The translations under genes and the position numbers were made by a program. Under the pieces are notes generated by a model. It saw nothing but the letters and a program-made list of their open reading frames with translations, was not told where the DNA came from and ran no database searches. A stretch of DNA of 64,000 bases. It comes from SHLQ01 sp047638715 (GTDB taxonomy: Bacteria; Actinomycetota; Acidimicrobiia; Acidimicrobiales; SHLQ01). The stretch spans positions 1 to 64,000 of the forward strand of contig JBLIMK010000006.1 in the NCBI GenBank assembly GCA_047638715.1, read 5' to 3'. Positions 27,230-36,825 of the stretch are shown here, in pieces. The stretch's first letter is position 1. Each line of letters opens with the position of its first letter.

Positions 27230-28571
27230 ATGTACGGCGGTACACCTCACATTCAGGAGTCGGCGACGCGGCGGATTTCTTGCGTTGCAAAACGCCTCGC
27301 CCTATTCGTTGCAGCCGCCCTTGTCGCGGTCGACCCAACCAATGACACCAGTGCGGTCACACCTACTCCGGTCTGGGCGATCGTCGAAGGCAACGGCCGC
27401 TACTACATAGGCGGCACATTTCAGACCGTCGGTGGACAACCTCAAGTGGACATGGCGATTGGATCTTCATCGAGCCCAAGTTTCACGATCGACGGGTATG
27501 TGGAGGATGCAACAAATATGAACGCGGTGCGACGAGAAAAGTTCTTCGCGGTAGACGCTGCCTCGGGAGCTCTGCTTCCCTGGGACCCAGACGGCGACTC
27601 GGTCAACGGGGTTTGGGAGCTCGAGACGGGCCGAGTGGCCTACCGCCGGCGGCGATTTCCACAACATCGCGAACCCCACAGGCGCGGCGGGTGGGGATCG
27701 GTCGATCTTCATTCCGCACGTGGCGATCTTCCCCGGAATAGGGTTCTAGAACGCGGCGCCCGAGTCCCTCTTCTCTGTCGACTGTGCGAGTACATCGTGC
27801 AACGTCGATGCGGCCGCATCGTTCGACGACGAGACGGTGCGAAACCTCAGAACATTCGTGTGGTACAAGGTCTTCTGCTCGGCAGATCCGGGAACAAATG
27901 CACTCTTCACACCTTCAGCAGGCGTGAACGCAGATCTCACCATCTCAACCTTCCATGGTGTGGATTCGGTGGCGCCGATCGACAACTTTGCTGTGGCGTT
28001 AGAGACGGTGCAACGTTTTGGGCATCCAGCTCCGGGCATGGCGATCGGTAGCAACGTGACGATCGTCCATCATTGGACCGACCGATCGTCTGCGACGACG
28101 GAGTACTTCGCCCCTCGAGATCAAATCACTCTTGCGACCTCGATCGGCGCTGGACCGGCACACATAAGCTCGGTAACAACGGTGCGGTCAGCTCCTGAAT
28201 CGGGCTCGACGACAAAATCCGTCGCAATTGCAGAACATGTCGGGCGCGCCGGGACCGGCTGGACAATCGCTTTGAAGCGATCGGCGCCGATGTGCGATGG
28301 CCTCGCTGCCACGGTCGATATCGCCGCTGGACAGGTTCCGACGGCGGGCGACGACGTCATCGACGGGGGCGACGACGCCGACACGATCAGCAGTGGCACA
28401 GGGGACGACCATCTGTTCGGCGGACCGGGTGATGACTTCGTTACTGGATCCACCGGGAACGACACGATCAATTCCACGAATGGTGTGGCCGACATCGTCA
28501 ACGGTGGCCAGGGCATCGATGCCTGCATCGTCGACCTAGGGATCGATACCGCGGTATTTAACTGCGCCTAA
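27230..28571 (+). pseudogene. Decayed secreted propeller/RTX protein gene
   Basis: From ~27230 a frame encodes a hydrophobic signal-like segment (RLALFVAAALVAV) and propeller-type motifs (YYIGGTFQTVGGQP, FFAVDAASGALLPWDPDGDS). Around 27636 the reading continues sensibly only in another frame (AGGDFHNIANPTGAAGG, SIFIPHVAIFPG). That frame hits a TAG at 27747-27749, then runs open to 28571. The last ~70 codons are RTX-like (ISSGTGDDHLFGGPGDD) and end in DTAVFNCA, close to the ends of the RTX genes at 38519 and 46596. One frameshift and one nonsense codon imply loss of function; a sequencing error could explain the first but not easily both. Confidence 0.7.
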
Positions 28572-28609
28572 CAGAGCCACTGGGACCGTGTGCTCCAGAA
28601 GTGGCAAAG

Positions 28610-29467
28610 CTACGCGAGCGTCTCGGCGATACCTCGTGCGAGCGCCTCGGTAACGTCGATGTCTCCATCGACCGTGCTGCTCCCGGGAACGAGGTTTGCG
28701 ACGGTGACCAGCAGTCCCCCTGCGATGATCTGCGCAGTCGACTCGTCGGTTACAAAACCCTTGACGCTGCCATTCTCGAACTGGCGAGCGCTCGGGTCAT
28801 CGTCGAAACGACCGCTGATCGTATCGATATAGGTCGGGTCGGCGACATCCCAGCTCACGCCAACGAACCATACGTGGAGATCGCTGAACCACTCGCACGA
28901 GTTTGGGCTTCTGGAGACCTCATTGAACTCGACCGACGTATCTGAGCCAAGCCCCGAAGGTAGCTGCGCGAACACTCCTGCATCCGCGGACCAACCGCTG
29001 ATCAATCCACCGAGTTCGTTCGCTGAGTACAACTCACATGGACTGTCGAGATTGATCGCGGCAAGCTCCTCGTCGAAGTCTGGGGTGCCCGACCCAGGTT
29101 CGGGCTGATCACCCTCGGCGTCAGGGTCGACGTTGGCAGCCTCGACCAGCTGATCTGTAGCGGGTGGTGACCGCGTAACCGCCACAGTTGTTGATGTTGT
29201 CCCGATGGTGGTCGTGGTCGTGGTGTCGCCCTCTTGAACGTTGGACGGTTCGGTCAGCACATCGTCGGACTCGTTCGTCTGGGAGTCGCTCGGGTCAGCG
29301 CTCGAATTAGTTTGCCCGGCGTCATCGACTACCGACCTGGAGTTCGAACCGTCAGCCGCGACCTGTGCGTCGTCGGGTCCATTGTCGCTGCTGCAAGCCG
29401 AGGCGAGCAAAGCCCCTGCGAGCAAGATGGAGGGGGCCAGGTGGCGCCGCCGCTGTCGTTCGGTCAT
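28610..29467 (-). CDS. Secreted lipoprotein with Thr-rich linker, unknown function
   Basis: 285 residues. A lipoprotein signal ends in LASAC (Cys ~26). A ~110-residue low-complexity Ser/Thr/Asp/Glu linker with a run of Thr follows, typical of a spacer through the cell wall. The C-terminal ~150 residues form a domain with CELYSANELGGLI, SCEWFSDLHVWF and a mixed alpha/beta pattern that resembles DUF3558-type lipoproteins, with two Cys that could be disulfide-bonded. It is downstream of the FkbM gene but 80 bp away, so may be transcribed separately. Confidence 0.75.
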   Translation of the reverse strand: MTERQRRRHLAPSILLAGALLASACSSDNGPDDAQVAADGSNSRSVVDDAGQTNSSADPSDSQTNESDDVLTEPSNVQEGDTTTTTTIGTTSTTVAVTRSPPATDQLVEAANVDPDAEGDQPEPGSGTPDFDEELAAINLDSPCELYSANELGGLISGWSADAGVFAQLPSGLGSDTSVEFNEVSRSPNSCEWFSDLHVWFVGVSWDVADPTYIDTISGRFDDDPSARQFENGSVKGFVTDESTAQIIAGGLLVTVANLVPGSSTVDGDIDVTEALARGIAETLA

Positions 29468-29547
29468 CAGAATTCTCCGCGCTCGGTGTACACCAATTCT
29501 AGACGCTGCGTGCCGGCCGTTTCTATCGGTCGATCGGACCACATCGC

Positions 29548-30249
29548 CTAACGTGACGCGAGAAAGATGAAGTTGTTCACGTACTTTGCGGGCGAGGTCA
29601 ACTTGGATGGATCTTGCATCTCCGAGCGGAACTCCGACAGGGGGTGCAGGCGACCGTCGAGCATGAAGTAGGCCGAGTACCCGATGTCGCATATTTCGCG
29701 AATCTTGCCGTCGATCTCGCCATCGTGATGGCGAAGTTCTATCTCGACAAGCAACGCAGGCCGGTCTCGTTCGAGCGTGGCTCTAGCTCCTCGCAGCACA
29801 TCGAGTTCGTGGCCTTCAACGTCGATCTTGATGTAGCCAATGGGACCGACGTCGAGGTCATCGATACGCTCCAGATCGACCAAGACCGTCCGCTGATTAT
29901 CAAAGTTATTCGACAGCGACGCCGCAGCTGCTCGTTCCCCGTCAGGTCCAATCGGTATTGCCAGCTCAGCCTGGCCAACAGCATCGGAGGCAGCGGCCGC
30001 TTTCACGACGACGTCGCCCCCGGGAAATGCACGATTTAATCGAGATGCGAGCGCCGCGTTTGGCTCGAAGGCAACCACACCCTTGGCGTATCGACGCATC
30101 CACCACGTGAACTGGCCGATGTTCGCACCAACGTCGATCGACATGCGCTCAGGATCCGAGAGCAGTTTGGTGAGCCGGATTTCCGGTGTCCCGTCGATCC
30201 AATATTTAATGGCGCGCAACGGCGTGTCCAACGTGGCCGGAAGCTTCAT
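29548..30249 (-). CDS. FkbM-family SAM-dependent methyltransferase
   Basis: 233 residues. Motif I is SIDVGANIGQFTWW, followed by VAFEPN for the ribose-binding acid and YIKIDVEGHELDVLRGA, the FkbM hallmark; LLVEIE follows. These enzymes O-methylate sugars in surface glycans and natural products. It is the last gene of the tightly overlapping polysaccharide operon; its ATG overlaps the polymerase stop (ATGA). Probable role: methyl decoration of the exported glycan. Confidence 0.88.
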   Translation of the reverse strand: MKLPATLDTPLRAIKYWIDGTPEIRLTKLLSDPERMSIDVGANIGQFTWWMRRYAKGVVAFEPNAALASRLNRAFPGGDVVVKAAAASDAVGQAELAIPIGPDGERAAAASLSNNFDNQRTVLVDLERIDDLDVGPIGYIKIDVEGHELDVLRGARATLERDRPALLVEIELRHHDGEIDGKIREICDIGYSAYFMLDGRLHPLSEFRSEMQDPSKLTSPAKYVNNFIFLASR

Positions 30250-31736
30250 CGAACCGCTCTTTCGACCGACTGGCCAGCATCATCGGGTTGGCCTGAAACA
30301 GCGGCGAACGCCGGCCGCGTTCGAAGTCCGAGAAGCGCAAACAGCGCGCCCGTAATGACACCGGAGTTCGAGTTGATGATGACCGGGTCGACGAGGCTCA
30401 TCACACCGAACGCGAGGAGAATCGGCACCGCTGCTTCCGCGACCGGATCATCGATTGGGCCGGGTCGTCGAGCGCGCCGGAGTGCGACGATAAACGGCAC
30501 TACCGTTACCAGAGCGACTGCCAGCAGCCCTAGGCCCCCGCCTTTCGTGCCATACCAGAGATACACGTTGTGCACCCATCGGCGGAAGAAGGTTGGGTCG
30601 CCAAAGGCTTCGATCTCTAATTCGGGTCGGTACGGGCGACCGAGTCCGGTTCCGAGCGGCTGGGAAACTATAACGTCGATTGCATAGGTATTCTCGCGTT
30701 GCCGCCACGACGACCCAGCGTCCTGCTGGAGTGACTCTGAGGTGAACCCATTAAGTACGCGCTCGGAAAATCCGTCAATCTGTTTTCCTACGACCGAGCT
30801 CGAGCCGATTCCTTGGCCAGCTATGGAGAGCAACGCCAAACCAACGATCGCGGCAAGGATGAACGGAAGCGCTACGGCGACCATATGGGCCGACTGCTTG
30901 AAACCTCCGCGTACGAGCATCCAAGCAATCAATCCGACCGCGAGCCCGACCAACAGCTGACGCGAGAGTGAAAGAACCATAATCGACACGCTCGAGGCTG
31001 CGACGAGCCAAAGCAGAATTCGAGAGGGCTGCAGGTATTTGTTCTTCGTCAGCCACCAGAAGACGACGAGCAACGAGGCAACGGCAAGATCCTCCGAGCT
31101 CACAATAAACCTGGTCGCATCGATCGCTGCCCCAGCGCGGCCGACACCGCCGAAGCCGACAGCATCGCTGACTCGTCCTCCCAGAATCTCAAGGCCCGTT
31201 GTTGCCTGAAAGCCGATCAGAGCTACCGATACGCCAAGGGTGATCGGTACAAGGTTGAGCACCGAGCGCAGCCCCCCTTGTTGGTAGAGCGCCAAGGCGC
31301 ACACCACGCCACCAAAGAACGACAGCGGACCTCGCACGTCCTGGAGCACGGCGGTAAGCGCTCCACCATTCGCCAACCCCCAGATGGCCATCCAGCCCAC
31401 AATTCCCACATACCCGGCTAGCAGGCGACGAAAACCTCGAGTGAACGCCGACCAATCAACGACCGGAAGCACGGCAAATATCAAAAGGTGTGGAATGTAC
31501 ACAGACGTGCCCACCAGTGGGACCACGGGACGAGCTACCGAGAGCTCCGGGATCAACACGAGCAAAAAGAACGCTGATGAAACAACGATCCGTAGGTCGG
31601 TACGGCGATGAAGGAGCACAGCAAATGCGACACAGAGAATCGTGGCTCCGAGCGCGATCTTCGGCTCGAATACGAGGAGCGCGCCAATCGCGATGGCTAC
31701 GAGCGTCAACGGGATCATCGTTCGAATCCTGCTCAC
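30246..31736 (-). CDS. O-antigen ligase/polymerase-like (Wzy) membrane protein
   Basis: 496 residues from a GTG, with 10-12 hydrophobic helices throughout and one larger extracytoplasmic loop (residues ~330-390) with Arg/Trp-rich features (SSWRQRENTYAIDVI, GLGRPYRPELE), the usual layout of Wzy/WaaL proteins. These join undecaprenyl-linked repeat units outside the membrane. It overlaps both neighbours by 4 nt. With the flippase upstream it completes a Wzx/Wzy-type pathway. Sequence alone cannot separate polymerase from ligase. Confidence 0.83.
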   Translation of the reverse strand: MSRIRTMIPLTLVAIAIGALLVFEPKIALGATILCVAFAVLLHRRTDLRIVVSSAFFLLVLIPELSVARPVVPLVGTSVYIPHLLIFAVLPVVDWSAFTRGFRRLLAGYVGIVGWMAIWGLANGGALTAVLQDVRGPLSFFGGVVCALALYQQGGLRSVLNLVPITLGVSVALIGFQATTGLEILGGRVSDAVGFGGVGRAGAAIDATRFIVSSEDLAVASLLVVFWWLTKNKYLQPSRILLWLVAASSVSIMVLSLSRQLLVGLAVGLIAWMLVRGGFKQSAHMVAVALPFILAAIVGLALLSIAGQGIGSSSVVGKQIDGFSERVLNGFTSESLQQDAGSSWRQRENTYAIDVIVSQPLGTGLGRPYRPELEIEAFGDPTFFRRWVHNVYLWYGTKGGGLGLLAVALVTVVPFIVALRRARRPGPIDDPVAEAAVPILLAFGVMSLVDPVIINSNSGVITGALFALLGLRTRPAFAAVSGQPDDAGQSVERAVR

Positions 31737-33031
31737 CGGGCAAACACCAACGCTCGGGCGTTCTTCGCATCAGCGCGACGTGGAATGAGTAGGTGGAGCC
31801 GCGCCTCGGGACGCGAGCCGCGATATTTAGACACGACAAGTGCTGCGCTCGTTGTATAGGCGAGCAAAGTCGCAACGCTGGCTCCGATCGCCCCGAACTG
31901 CCACCCGAGCAGCAGGACCGCAGCTACCGCTACGGCCAATGTCACGATCTGCAGAGACGATTCGGTTCGCGCAAAATCCCCGGTCACAAGAAAGACGCCG
32001 AGCACGTCTCGAATGTAATTTGCCAAGCCGGCGAGCAGCAGTATCTCCGCTGGCCAGAGCGCATCGCCGAAGCTCGGCGGAAAGAGAAGCGACAACGCCA
32101 AAGGGATGGTCAAGGCCAGCAAAACAATCGAAGGAACGAGCAGGACAACACCCAGTCGAAAGTAGTGCTCAACATCGGGTCCATCTGGATCGTTAGACGA
32201 GCGAATAGCGAGCTGGCGGATCGTTCGGGTGAAGAGATCCGCGACCTCGGCGAGAGCAACAGCGACGGCGTAAAGGCCGAGTTCTCCGCTGCCGGCCACC
32301 GAGCCGAGGAGAAGCTGATCAAGGCGACGGTTTCCAAGTCGGGCGGCTTGGCCTGGAGCGAGATCCCACGCGAATCGACGGAAACGTCGTTCAACCGATC
32401 GCTCGATCGTCACCCCACGAGAAAGCGGCACCGAGGCCGCGACCACCGCCGTGAACCCGACGATCGATCCTGCAACCGAAATCCACGCACCGGTCGCAAC
32501 CGAGTCGATCGCGAAAGTCACCATGGCAATAGCGCCGACGAGTCGAACCACGTGCGGTGCAAGAATGTGAGCCACTACCGGGCGCGATCGTTGATCCGCC
32601 GTGAGAGCGAACCTCAAACCATCGGAGATCGCCGCCAGAGGGATGACGAGCAGTAGACCTCGGAAGATCGTGATTGCGTCGCTGTCGAGTCGAAACATCA
32701 ACGGAGCAGCGATCCAAGCAACCGCGCTAAACGCCACGCTGCTCGGCCCAATCCAACGTGTCACCGCACGGGTGGTGCCACCAACTCCCATGTCGGTCCA
32801 GTGAACAGCGGCCAGCGCCGCCTCTTGCCCTCCGAGGGTCGACAGGTACCGAAATATGAGGAACGCCGACATCACGGCCGCCAGCGTGCCCCGACCATCT
32901 CGACCTAACGCTTCAGCGAGTAGAGGAGCGGCAGCGAAGGACAGCACGGGCCCCGCCACCGTTGCCATCAGCAACGAGCGCTCGAACTTCTGCGCCCTCA
33001 CAGCGGGCCGCGTCGGTGACAAGGAACTCAC
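31733..33031 (-). CDS. Polysaccharide flippase (Wzx/MATE-like)
   Basis: 432 residues from a GTG (GTGA overlap with the acetyltransferase stop). About 12-14 hydrophobic helices with scattered Arg and the flippase-like FAWDLAPGQAARLGNRRLDQLLLGS segment in the middle. It probably carries the lipid-linked repeat unit across the membrane. A second flippase at 53568-54875 shares a similar N-terminal half (DGRG after TM1 in both), so the locus may export two glycans or use two flippases. Confidence 0.83.
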   Translation of the reverse strand: MSSLSPTRPAVRAQKFERSLLMATVAGPVLSFAAAPLLAEALGRDGRGTLAAVMSAFLIFRYLSTLGGQEAALAAVHWTDMGVGGTTRAVTRWIGPSSVAFSAVAWIAAPLMFRLDSDAITIFRGLLLVIPLAAISDGLRFALTADQRSRPVVAHILAPHVVRLVGAIAMVTFAIDSVATGAWISVAGSIVGFTAVVAASVPLSRGVTIERSVERRFRRFAWDLAPGQAARLGNRRLDQLLLGSVAGSGELGLYAVAVALAEVADLFTRTIRQLAIRSSNDPDGPDVEHYFRLGVVLLVPSIVLLALTIPLALSLLFPPSFGDALWPAEILLLAGLANYIRDVLGVFLVTGDFARTESSLQIVTLAVAVAAVLLLGWQFGAIGASVATLLAYTTSAALVVSKYRGSRPEARLHLLIPRRADAKNARALVFAR

Positions 33032-33597
33032 GTCTCGAGCGAGGCGCGCTCGCGGAAATGGACCCAGTTGTCAGCCGGGTCGAGCTCCTTCACGACTTTC
33101 GCAGGTACGCCCGCGACGATCGAGTTGCTCGGCACGTCGGCGACAACAACCGCTCCCGCCGCCACGATCACGTTGTCGCCAATCGTCAATCTTCGGAGTC
33201 CACGCGCGTTGCTGATGATCTTCGCTCCAGCGTTGATCTCGACATAGTCACCGATCGTCACGTTCGGACCGCCGATTCCAACTTGCTGCATCATCGAACA
33301 GTGCGACCCGATTCGGGTACTCGGGTTCACGACGAGACCTCGTGGATGTCCAGCGAAGACACCGGGGCCGACCTCGACCTTCGGTCCAATCCACACGCCG
33401 TGAAGAAAATCGTTGAGGGCGGTTATGCCATACGCGATCGGACGCGTCATGCGATGGCGGAAACAAGCCTGTGACAATCGGAAGAGCACGATCACTTTGA
33501 AGTCGGCGTGGTAGAAGTACTTCGCAATCCCGCGCTCGGAGTGCACGAGCTGGAACATTTCCAGATCGGCGCGGACGTCGTTTGTAAAGCGACTCAT
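33028..33597 (-). CDS. Serine acetyltransferase-like hexapeptide-repeat acyltransferase
   Basis: 189 residues from the ATG at 33597. The N-terminus is helical (DVRADLEMFQLVHSERG), and the C-terminal half has left-handed beta-helix hexapeptide repeats (VEVGPGVFAGHPRGLVVN, IGDYVEINAGAKII, IGDNVIVAAGAVVV) with HCSMMQQVGIGG. This is the layout of CysE-like enzymes, but a place inside a glycan operon suggests sugar O-acetylation or a serine-type acceptor in polysaccharide. It overlaps the sulfotransferase stop by one base. Confidence 0.82.
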   Translation of the reverse strand: MSRFTNDVRADLEMFQLVHSERGIAKYFYHADFKVIVLFRLSQACFRHRMTRPIAYGITALNDFLHGVWIGPKVEVGPGVFAGHPRGLVVNPSTRIGSHCSMMQQVGIGGPNVTIGDYVEINAGAKIISNARGLRRLTIGDNVIVAAGAVVVADVPSNSIVAGVPAKVVKELDPADNWVHFRERASLET

Positions 33598-34559
33598 CAC
33601 CACTCCCCATAGAACTGGTGAAGGTCTGGGCCGATCAGCGCCATGAGCCTGGCCTCGTCGTCGGCGTCGATGGAGGTGCGCCAGTGTTCTGCGACCGCGT
33701 GGGAATCTCGCACGAACGAGTGAACCTTTAGACGCTCTGGCGCGATCACAGAACCCGATGATGTGTACTCGATATAGTCAGCCATTTCTTGGGTCATACT
33801 CAACCCAAAATGCGAAGAGACCTCATCGATCGTTGCATGGATGTCCGCGGCAAGATCTTCGAAGCGAACCACCATCACAGAGTCAGTCGATGTTCGAGCC
33901 ACCATCTGCGACATCATTCGCCAAAGAACGGCACAGTAGGCAAGTTTGTCCGTCTCGGCAGTGCGCCACGTTTCGTCCTCGATGTCGATTCCGAAATCTC
34001 GACGCATAGCCGAGGCATTGATGAATCGACCAATCCCGAAGTCCCACGGTTGCATAACGAAGCTCTGGTAATAGGCCGCTGGGTGACGCACGATGCAGAT
34101 GGATCGAACACCATGGCGCCGAGCGAGATGTTCGAGCGCGAACGTGGCAAAGGGATCCTTGAAACATTGGACAGGAGCGCGGGGTCGCCCGACGCGCTCG
34201 AAGAGCGCGTCGCTTCGCCAGTCGCGGCTTGTGCGACTACCCACGAGCACCTTTCCGGTTTTCTGTGCCCATGTACGGTTTTGGCCGCGAGACATGGCGA
34301 ATCGGCGCCAGCCACCTCGTAGCTCCACCATCTGCGATAGGACCTTCGCCGACTCGATGCTCGCGGGATCGCCGCCCGAAACGTAGGGGAACTGCCCCGA
34401 TACGGCTCGAAGACCAAATTCTTCGTTCAGAGGCTCGAGGACCATTCGTACGTCAGGGTGGTGCGCGAGGATATTTCCGACGTAGGTGGTTCCGCTGCGT
34501 GGAAGACCCGCGACAACGATCCGATCGGTTCGTAGCGCCGAGTCCATCTCCGTTCTCAC
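33597..34559 (-). CDS. Sulfotransferase (PAPS-dependent)
   Basis: About 320 residues from a GTG at 34559, chosen because GTGA overlaps the previous stop and CAGGTGG lies upstream; ATG 34547 is the alternative. The 5'-phosphosulfate-binding loop is GLPRSGTTYVGNIL near the N-terminus, and the 3'-phosphate region is SICIVRHPAAYYQSF. The family moves sulfate from PAPS to hydroxyl groups of glycans or lipids in the cytoplasm. Translational coupling with a second sulfotransferase and a glycosyltransferase suggests the glycan is sulfated at more than one position. Confidence 0.87.
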   Translation of the reverse strand: MRTEMDSALRTDRIVVAGLPRSGTTYVGNILAHHPDVRMVLEPLNEEFGLRAVSGQFPYVSGGDPASIESAKVLSQMVELRGGWRRFAMSRGQNRTWAQKTGKVLVGSRTSRDWRSDALFERVGRPRAPVQCFKDPFATFALEHLARRHGVRSICIVRHPAAYYQSFVMQPWDFGIGRFINASAMRRDFGIDIEDETWRTAETDKLAYCAVLWRMMSQMVARTSTDSVMVVRFEDLAADIHATIDEVSSHFGLSMTQEMADYIEYTSSGSVIAPERLKVHSFVRDSHAVAEHWRTSIDADDEARLMALIGPDLHQFYGEW

Positions 34560-35557
34560 TTGTGGGCCACCTGATAACCGAGATCCGCGAGCAGTCCAGA
34601 AAATTCGCCGCGCTGGACCGACGAGTCGGTTTCGGTTTTCGGTGAGCCGACGATCTTGCACCCGTATTCGACAATCGGGTCAGGGTCGAGCTCGCAAACC
34701 TCACACAACGTTTCCAACGTTTCGCGCGGCGTGGACAGAAGTTCCTCGAATCGAATAATCAGATCGATCTGTTCTTGTGAGCGAAGAAGATGGGTAGCGC
34801 CGAGCACCCATTCCGCACGTGCGCGAGCTGCCGGTTCACCGGTACCGGGCCCGACGTCATCGGCAAGGCTCAAGATGTCCGAATCGGAAATCAGTTGCTC
34901 AGCCATCTGCACCCACTTTCGATCATCGACACCCCACCAGTTGCCTCGACCGTCGGCCATTGCCTCCGAGTAGTTAACAATTGACGAAACCACCGCTACT
35001 GGATCGCGAACTATCGCAATGATCTTCGCATCCGGATAGAGGGCGCGGAGGAAGGGAACGCGGTAGGTCATTTCCGGGTACTTATCGACGATCCGACTCG
35101 AACGGGTGAGGGTCGCGAACCAGTTGTACATCGTGCTAACACGATCACGTACAGCATCTGTCACGTCGGTGGCGTCGAGGACAAATCGGCCTTCGTCGGC
35201 ATAGAAACCCGAGATGTCCTCATCGGGAACTCCAACGTGCCACAACGCTTTCGGTTCTTTGAGATATCCAACGCCCTTGCCAGACGCGATGATCCGACCC
35301 AGCAGAGTGGTGCCGCTTCGCCCTATGCCGACGATGAAGATCGGGCGATCCACGTCCTGGCGCGGCCATCGCGACGCAACGAGTCGAAGATGCGATCGGG
35401 TCACGGCGTCGAGTTTGGCGCCCCTCGTCATCGGTGGACGACCCTCGAAGAGTGCTTGGGCGATAAGGCGCGACGGGACCCTCAGGGGAGCGGCTCGAAG
35501 GAACTCCCGGTCGATCTCGGCCAGGAGCATTTCGTTTCGCTTTCCAGAACGTTTCAC
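34556..35557 (-). CDS. Sulfotransferase (PAPS-dependent), second copy in operon
   Basis: 333 residues from a GTG that overlaps the upstream glycosyltransferase stop (GTGA). PAPS loop IFIVGIGRSGTTLLGRII at ~72-88; 3'-phosphate region KIIAIVRDPVAVVSSI; RYEEL-like IIRFEELLSTP later. It differs in sequence from the adjacent sulfotransferase, so is a distinct specificity and not a recent duplicate. Probable substrate: a sugar of the surface polysaccharide (inference from operon). Confidence 0.87.
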   Translation of the reverse strand: MKRSGKRNEMLLAEIDREFLRAAPLRVPSRLIAQALFEGRPPMTRGAKLDAVTRSHLRLVASRWPRQDVDRPIFIVGIGRSGTTLLGRIIASGKGVGYLKEPKALWHVGVPDEDISGFYADEGRFVLDATDVTDAVRDRVSTMYNWFATLTRSSRIVDKYPEMTYRVPFLRALYPDAKIIAIVRDPVAVVSSIVNYSEAMADGRGNWWGVDDRKWVQMAEQLISDSDILSLADDVGPGTGEPAARARAEWVLGATHLLRSQEQIDLIIRFEELLSTPRETLETLCEVCELDPDPIVEYGCKIVGSPKTETDSSVQRGEFSGLLADLGYQVAHK

Positions 35558-36687
35558 CGGCCGTTCGCAGTGTCGATCAGTAGTTGTTCATATTGATCGA
35601 CGATCGCCTTCAAAGAGAAGTTGTCGTGCACCCGTTGGATTCCACCAGATCGACGATCTTCGCTGTCCTCCTCGAGTAGGGACAGGCTCTGTTGGACCGC
35701 CTTCGAAGGGTCGCTGAAATAGTGTCCGATATCGCCAGCGGCCTCGCGGTTGAATGGCGTGTCGTACGCCGAGATGACCGCTCCAACGCCCATTGCCTCA
35801 ATGATGCTCGGGTTGATTCCACCCACAGAATGACCGTGGAGATACATCGCTGCGTCGCGAAGGAGTACGCCAAACCCGCGGCGATCGTCAACATGTCCGA
35901 GTAGACGCACCCGCGAGTCCTGTTTGGCCAGCGCTGGCAGTTCACGTTGCACGGGCGAGTCGTAGTTGGCTGCACCGAGCACCACGATCGGCATGTCGAG
36001 GTCGGAGGCGATGTGTGATCGCGTCATCTCGGCGATGTGATTCTCGGGGATCAGGCGTCCGCCCGTAATGATGTACTTGCGATTCTCGAGTCCGAGCGCC
36101 TTGAGGTAGGCATCATCTTGAGGTATGCGATGGTCCTCGTCGATGAGTTCGGTCCAGCAATAGGGAATCACGACGGAGTCTGCGGAGAACTCGCTTTGAT
36201 AAATGTCGGCCATTGCATTGCAATCCGTTACCAACGTGGTCGCCGCGTGTTTAGAAAACTTGGCGCACTGGTAGAAGATCCGTTTGGCGGTCGAGCCCCA
36301 CTTGCCCCGAATCCATTCTTGACCGTCGACGTTGAGAACCGTTGGTGTGCCTGTCTTCGTGACGACGGAGAGTGCAGGTGAATTTGCGACATTGAAGCTG
36401 AGGACGGCGTCGTGTCGCTTGAACCGCGCGACGATTGCGGCACCGACGCTGTGGGAGAGCGTGTCGAGCTGTTTTGTCGGAATCGAAGGAAGTCCGATTC
36501 TCTTAACGCCTTTGAACGGTTCGGCACGGCCCAACGAACCTCGCGTATACAGCGTGACTCGATGCCCTCGTTCCACGAGTTCGGGCAACATGACCGTGCA
36601 GAAGGTCTCGTATCCGCTGTAGGTGGACGGGATCGTTCGAATACCGAAGACGCCAATATCTAGTCCTTCTGCCAACGACTCCACCAC
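35554..36687 (-). CDS. Glycosyltransferase, GT4 type with DUF1972-like N-terminus
   Basis: About 377 residues from a GTG at 36687. The N-terminal half begins IGVFGIRTIPSTYSGYETF, typical of DUF1972 rhamnosyltransferase-like enzymes, and the C-terminal half has the GT-B donor site (GGRLIPENHI, VGGINPSIIEAMGVGAVISAY). It transfers a nucleotide-activated sugar to the growing lipid-linked oligosaccharide on the inner membrane face. It overlaps the sulfotransferase by 4 nt. Supply of 6-deoxy sugars by gmd would fit a deoxyhexose donor, but that is a guess. Confidence 0.87.
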   Translation of the reverse strand: MVESLAEGLDIGVFGIRTIPSTYSGYETFCTVMLPELVERGHRVTLYTRGSLGRAEPFKGVKRIGLPSIPTKQLDTLSHSVGAAIVARFKRHDAVLSFNVANSPALSVVTKTGTPTVLNVDGQEWIRGKWGSTAKRIFYQCAKFSKHAATTLVTDCNAMADIYQSEFSADSVVIPYCWTELIDEDHRIPQDDAYLKALGLENRKYIITGGRLIPENHIAEMTRSHIASDLDMPIVVLGAANYDSPVQRELPALAKQDSRVRLLGHVDDRRGFGVLLRDAAMYLHGHSVGGINPSIIEAMGVGAVISAYDTPFNREAAGDIGHYFSDPSKAVQQSLSLLEEDSEDRRSGGIQRVHDNFSLKAIVDQYEQLLIDTANGR

Positions 36688-36825
36688 ACCCCTCCGTTCA
36701 AGCCGACCGCAACAGTGCGTGAGCGGATAAGTCAATTGTACGACTTCGACTCGGCACTTCGAAATAGGTAGCGATGCCTAGAGATCGTTCCGCTGTTGGC
36801 CGAGAAGTTGAACCCTCCGCCCATA

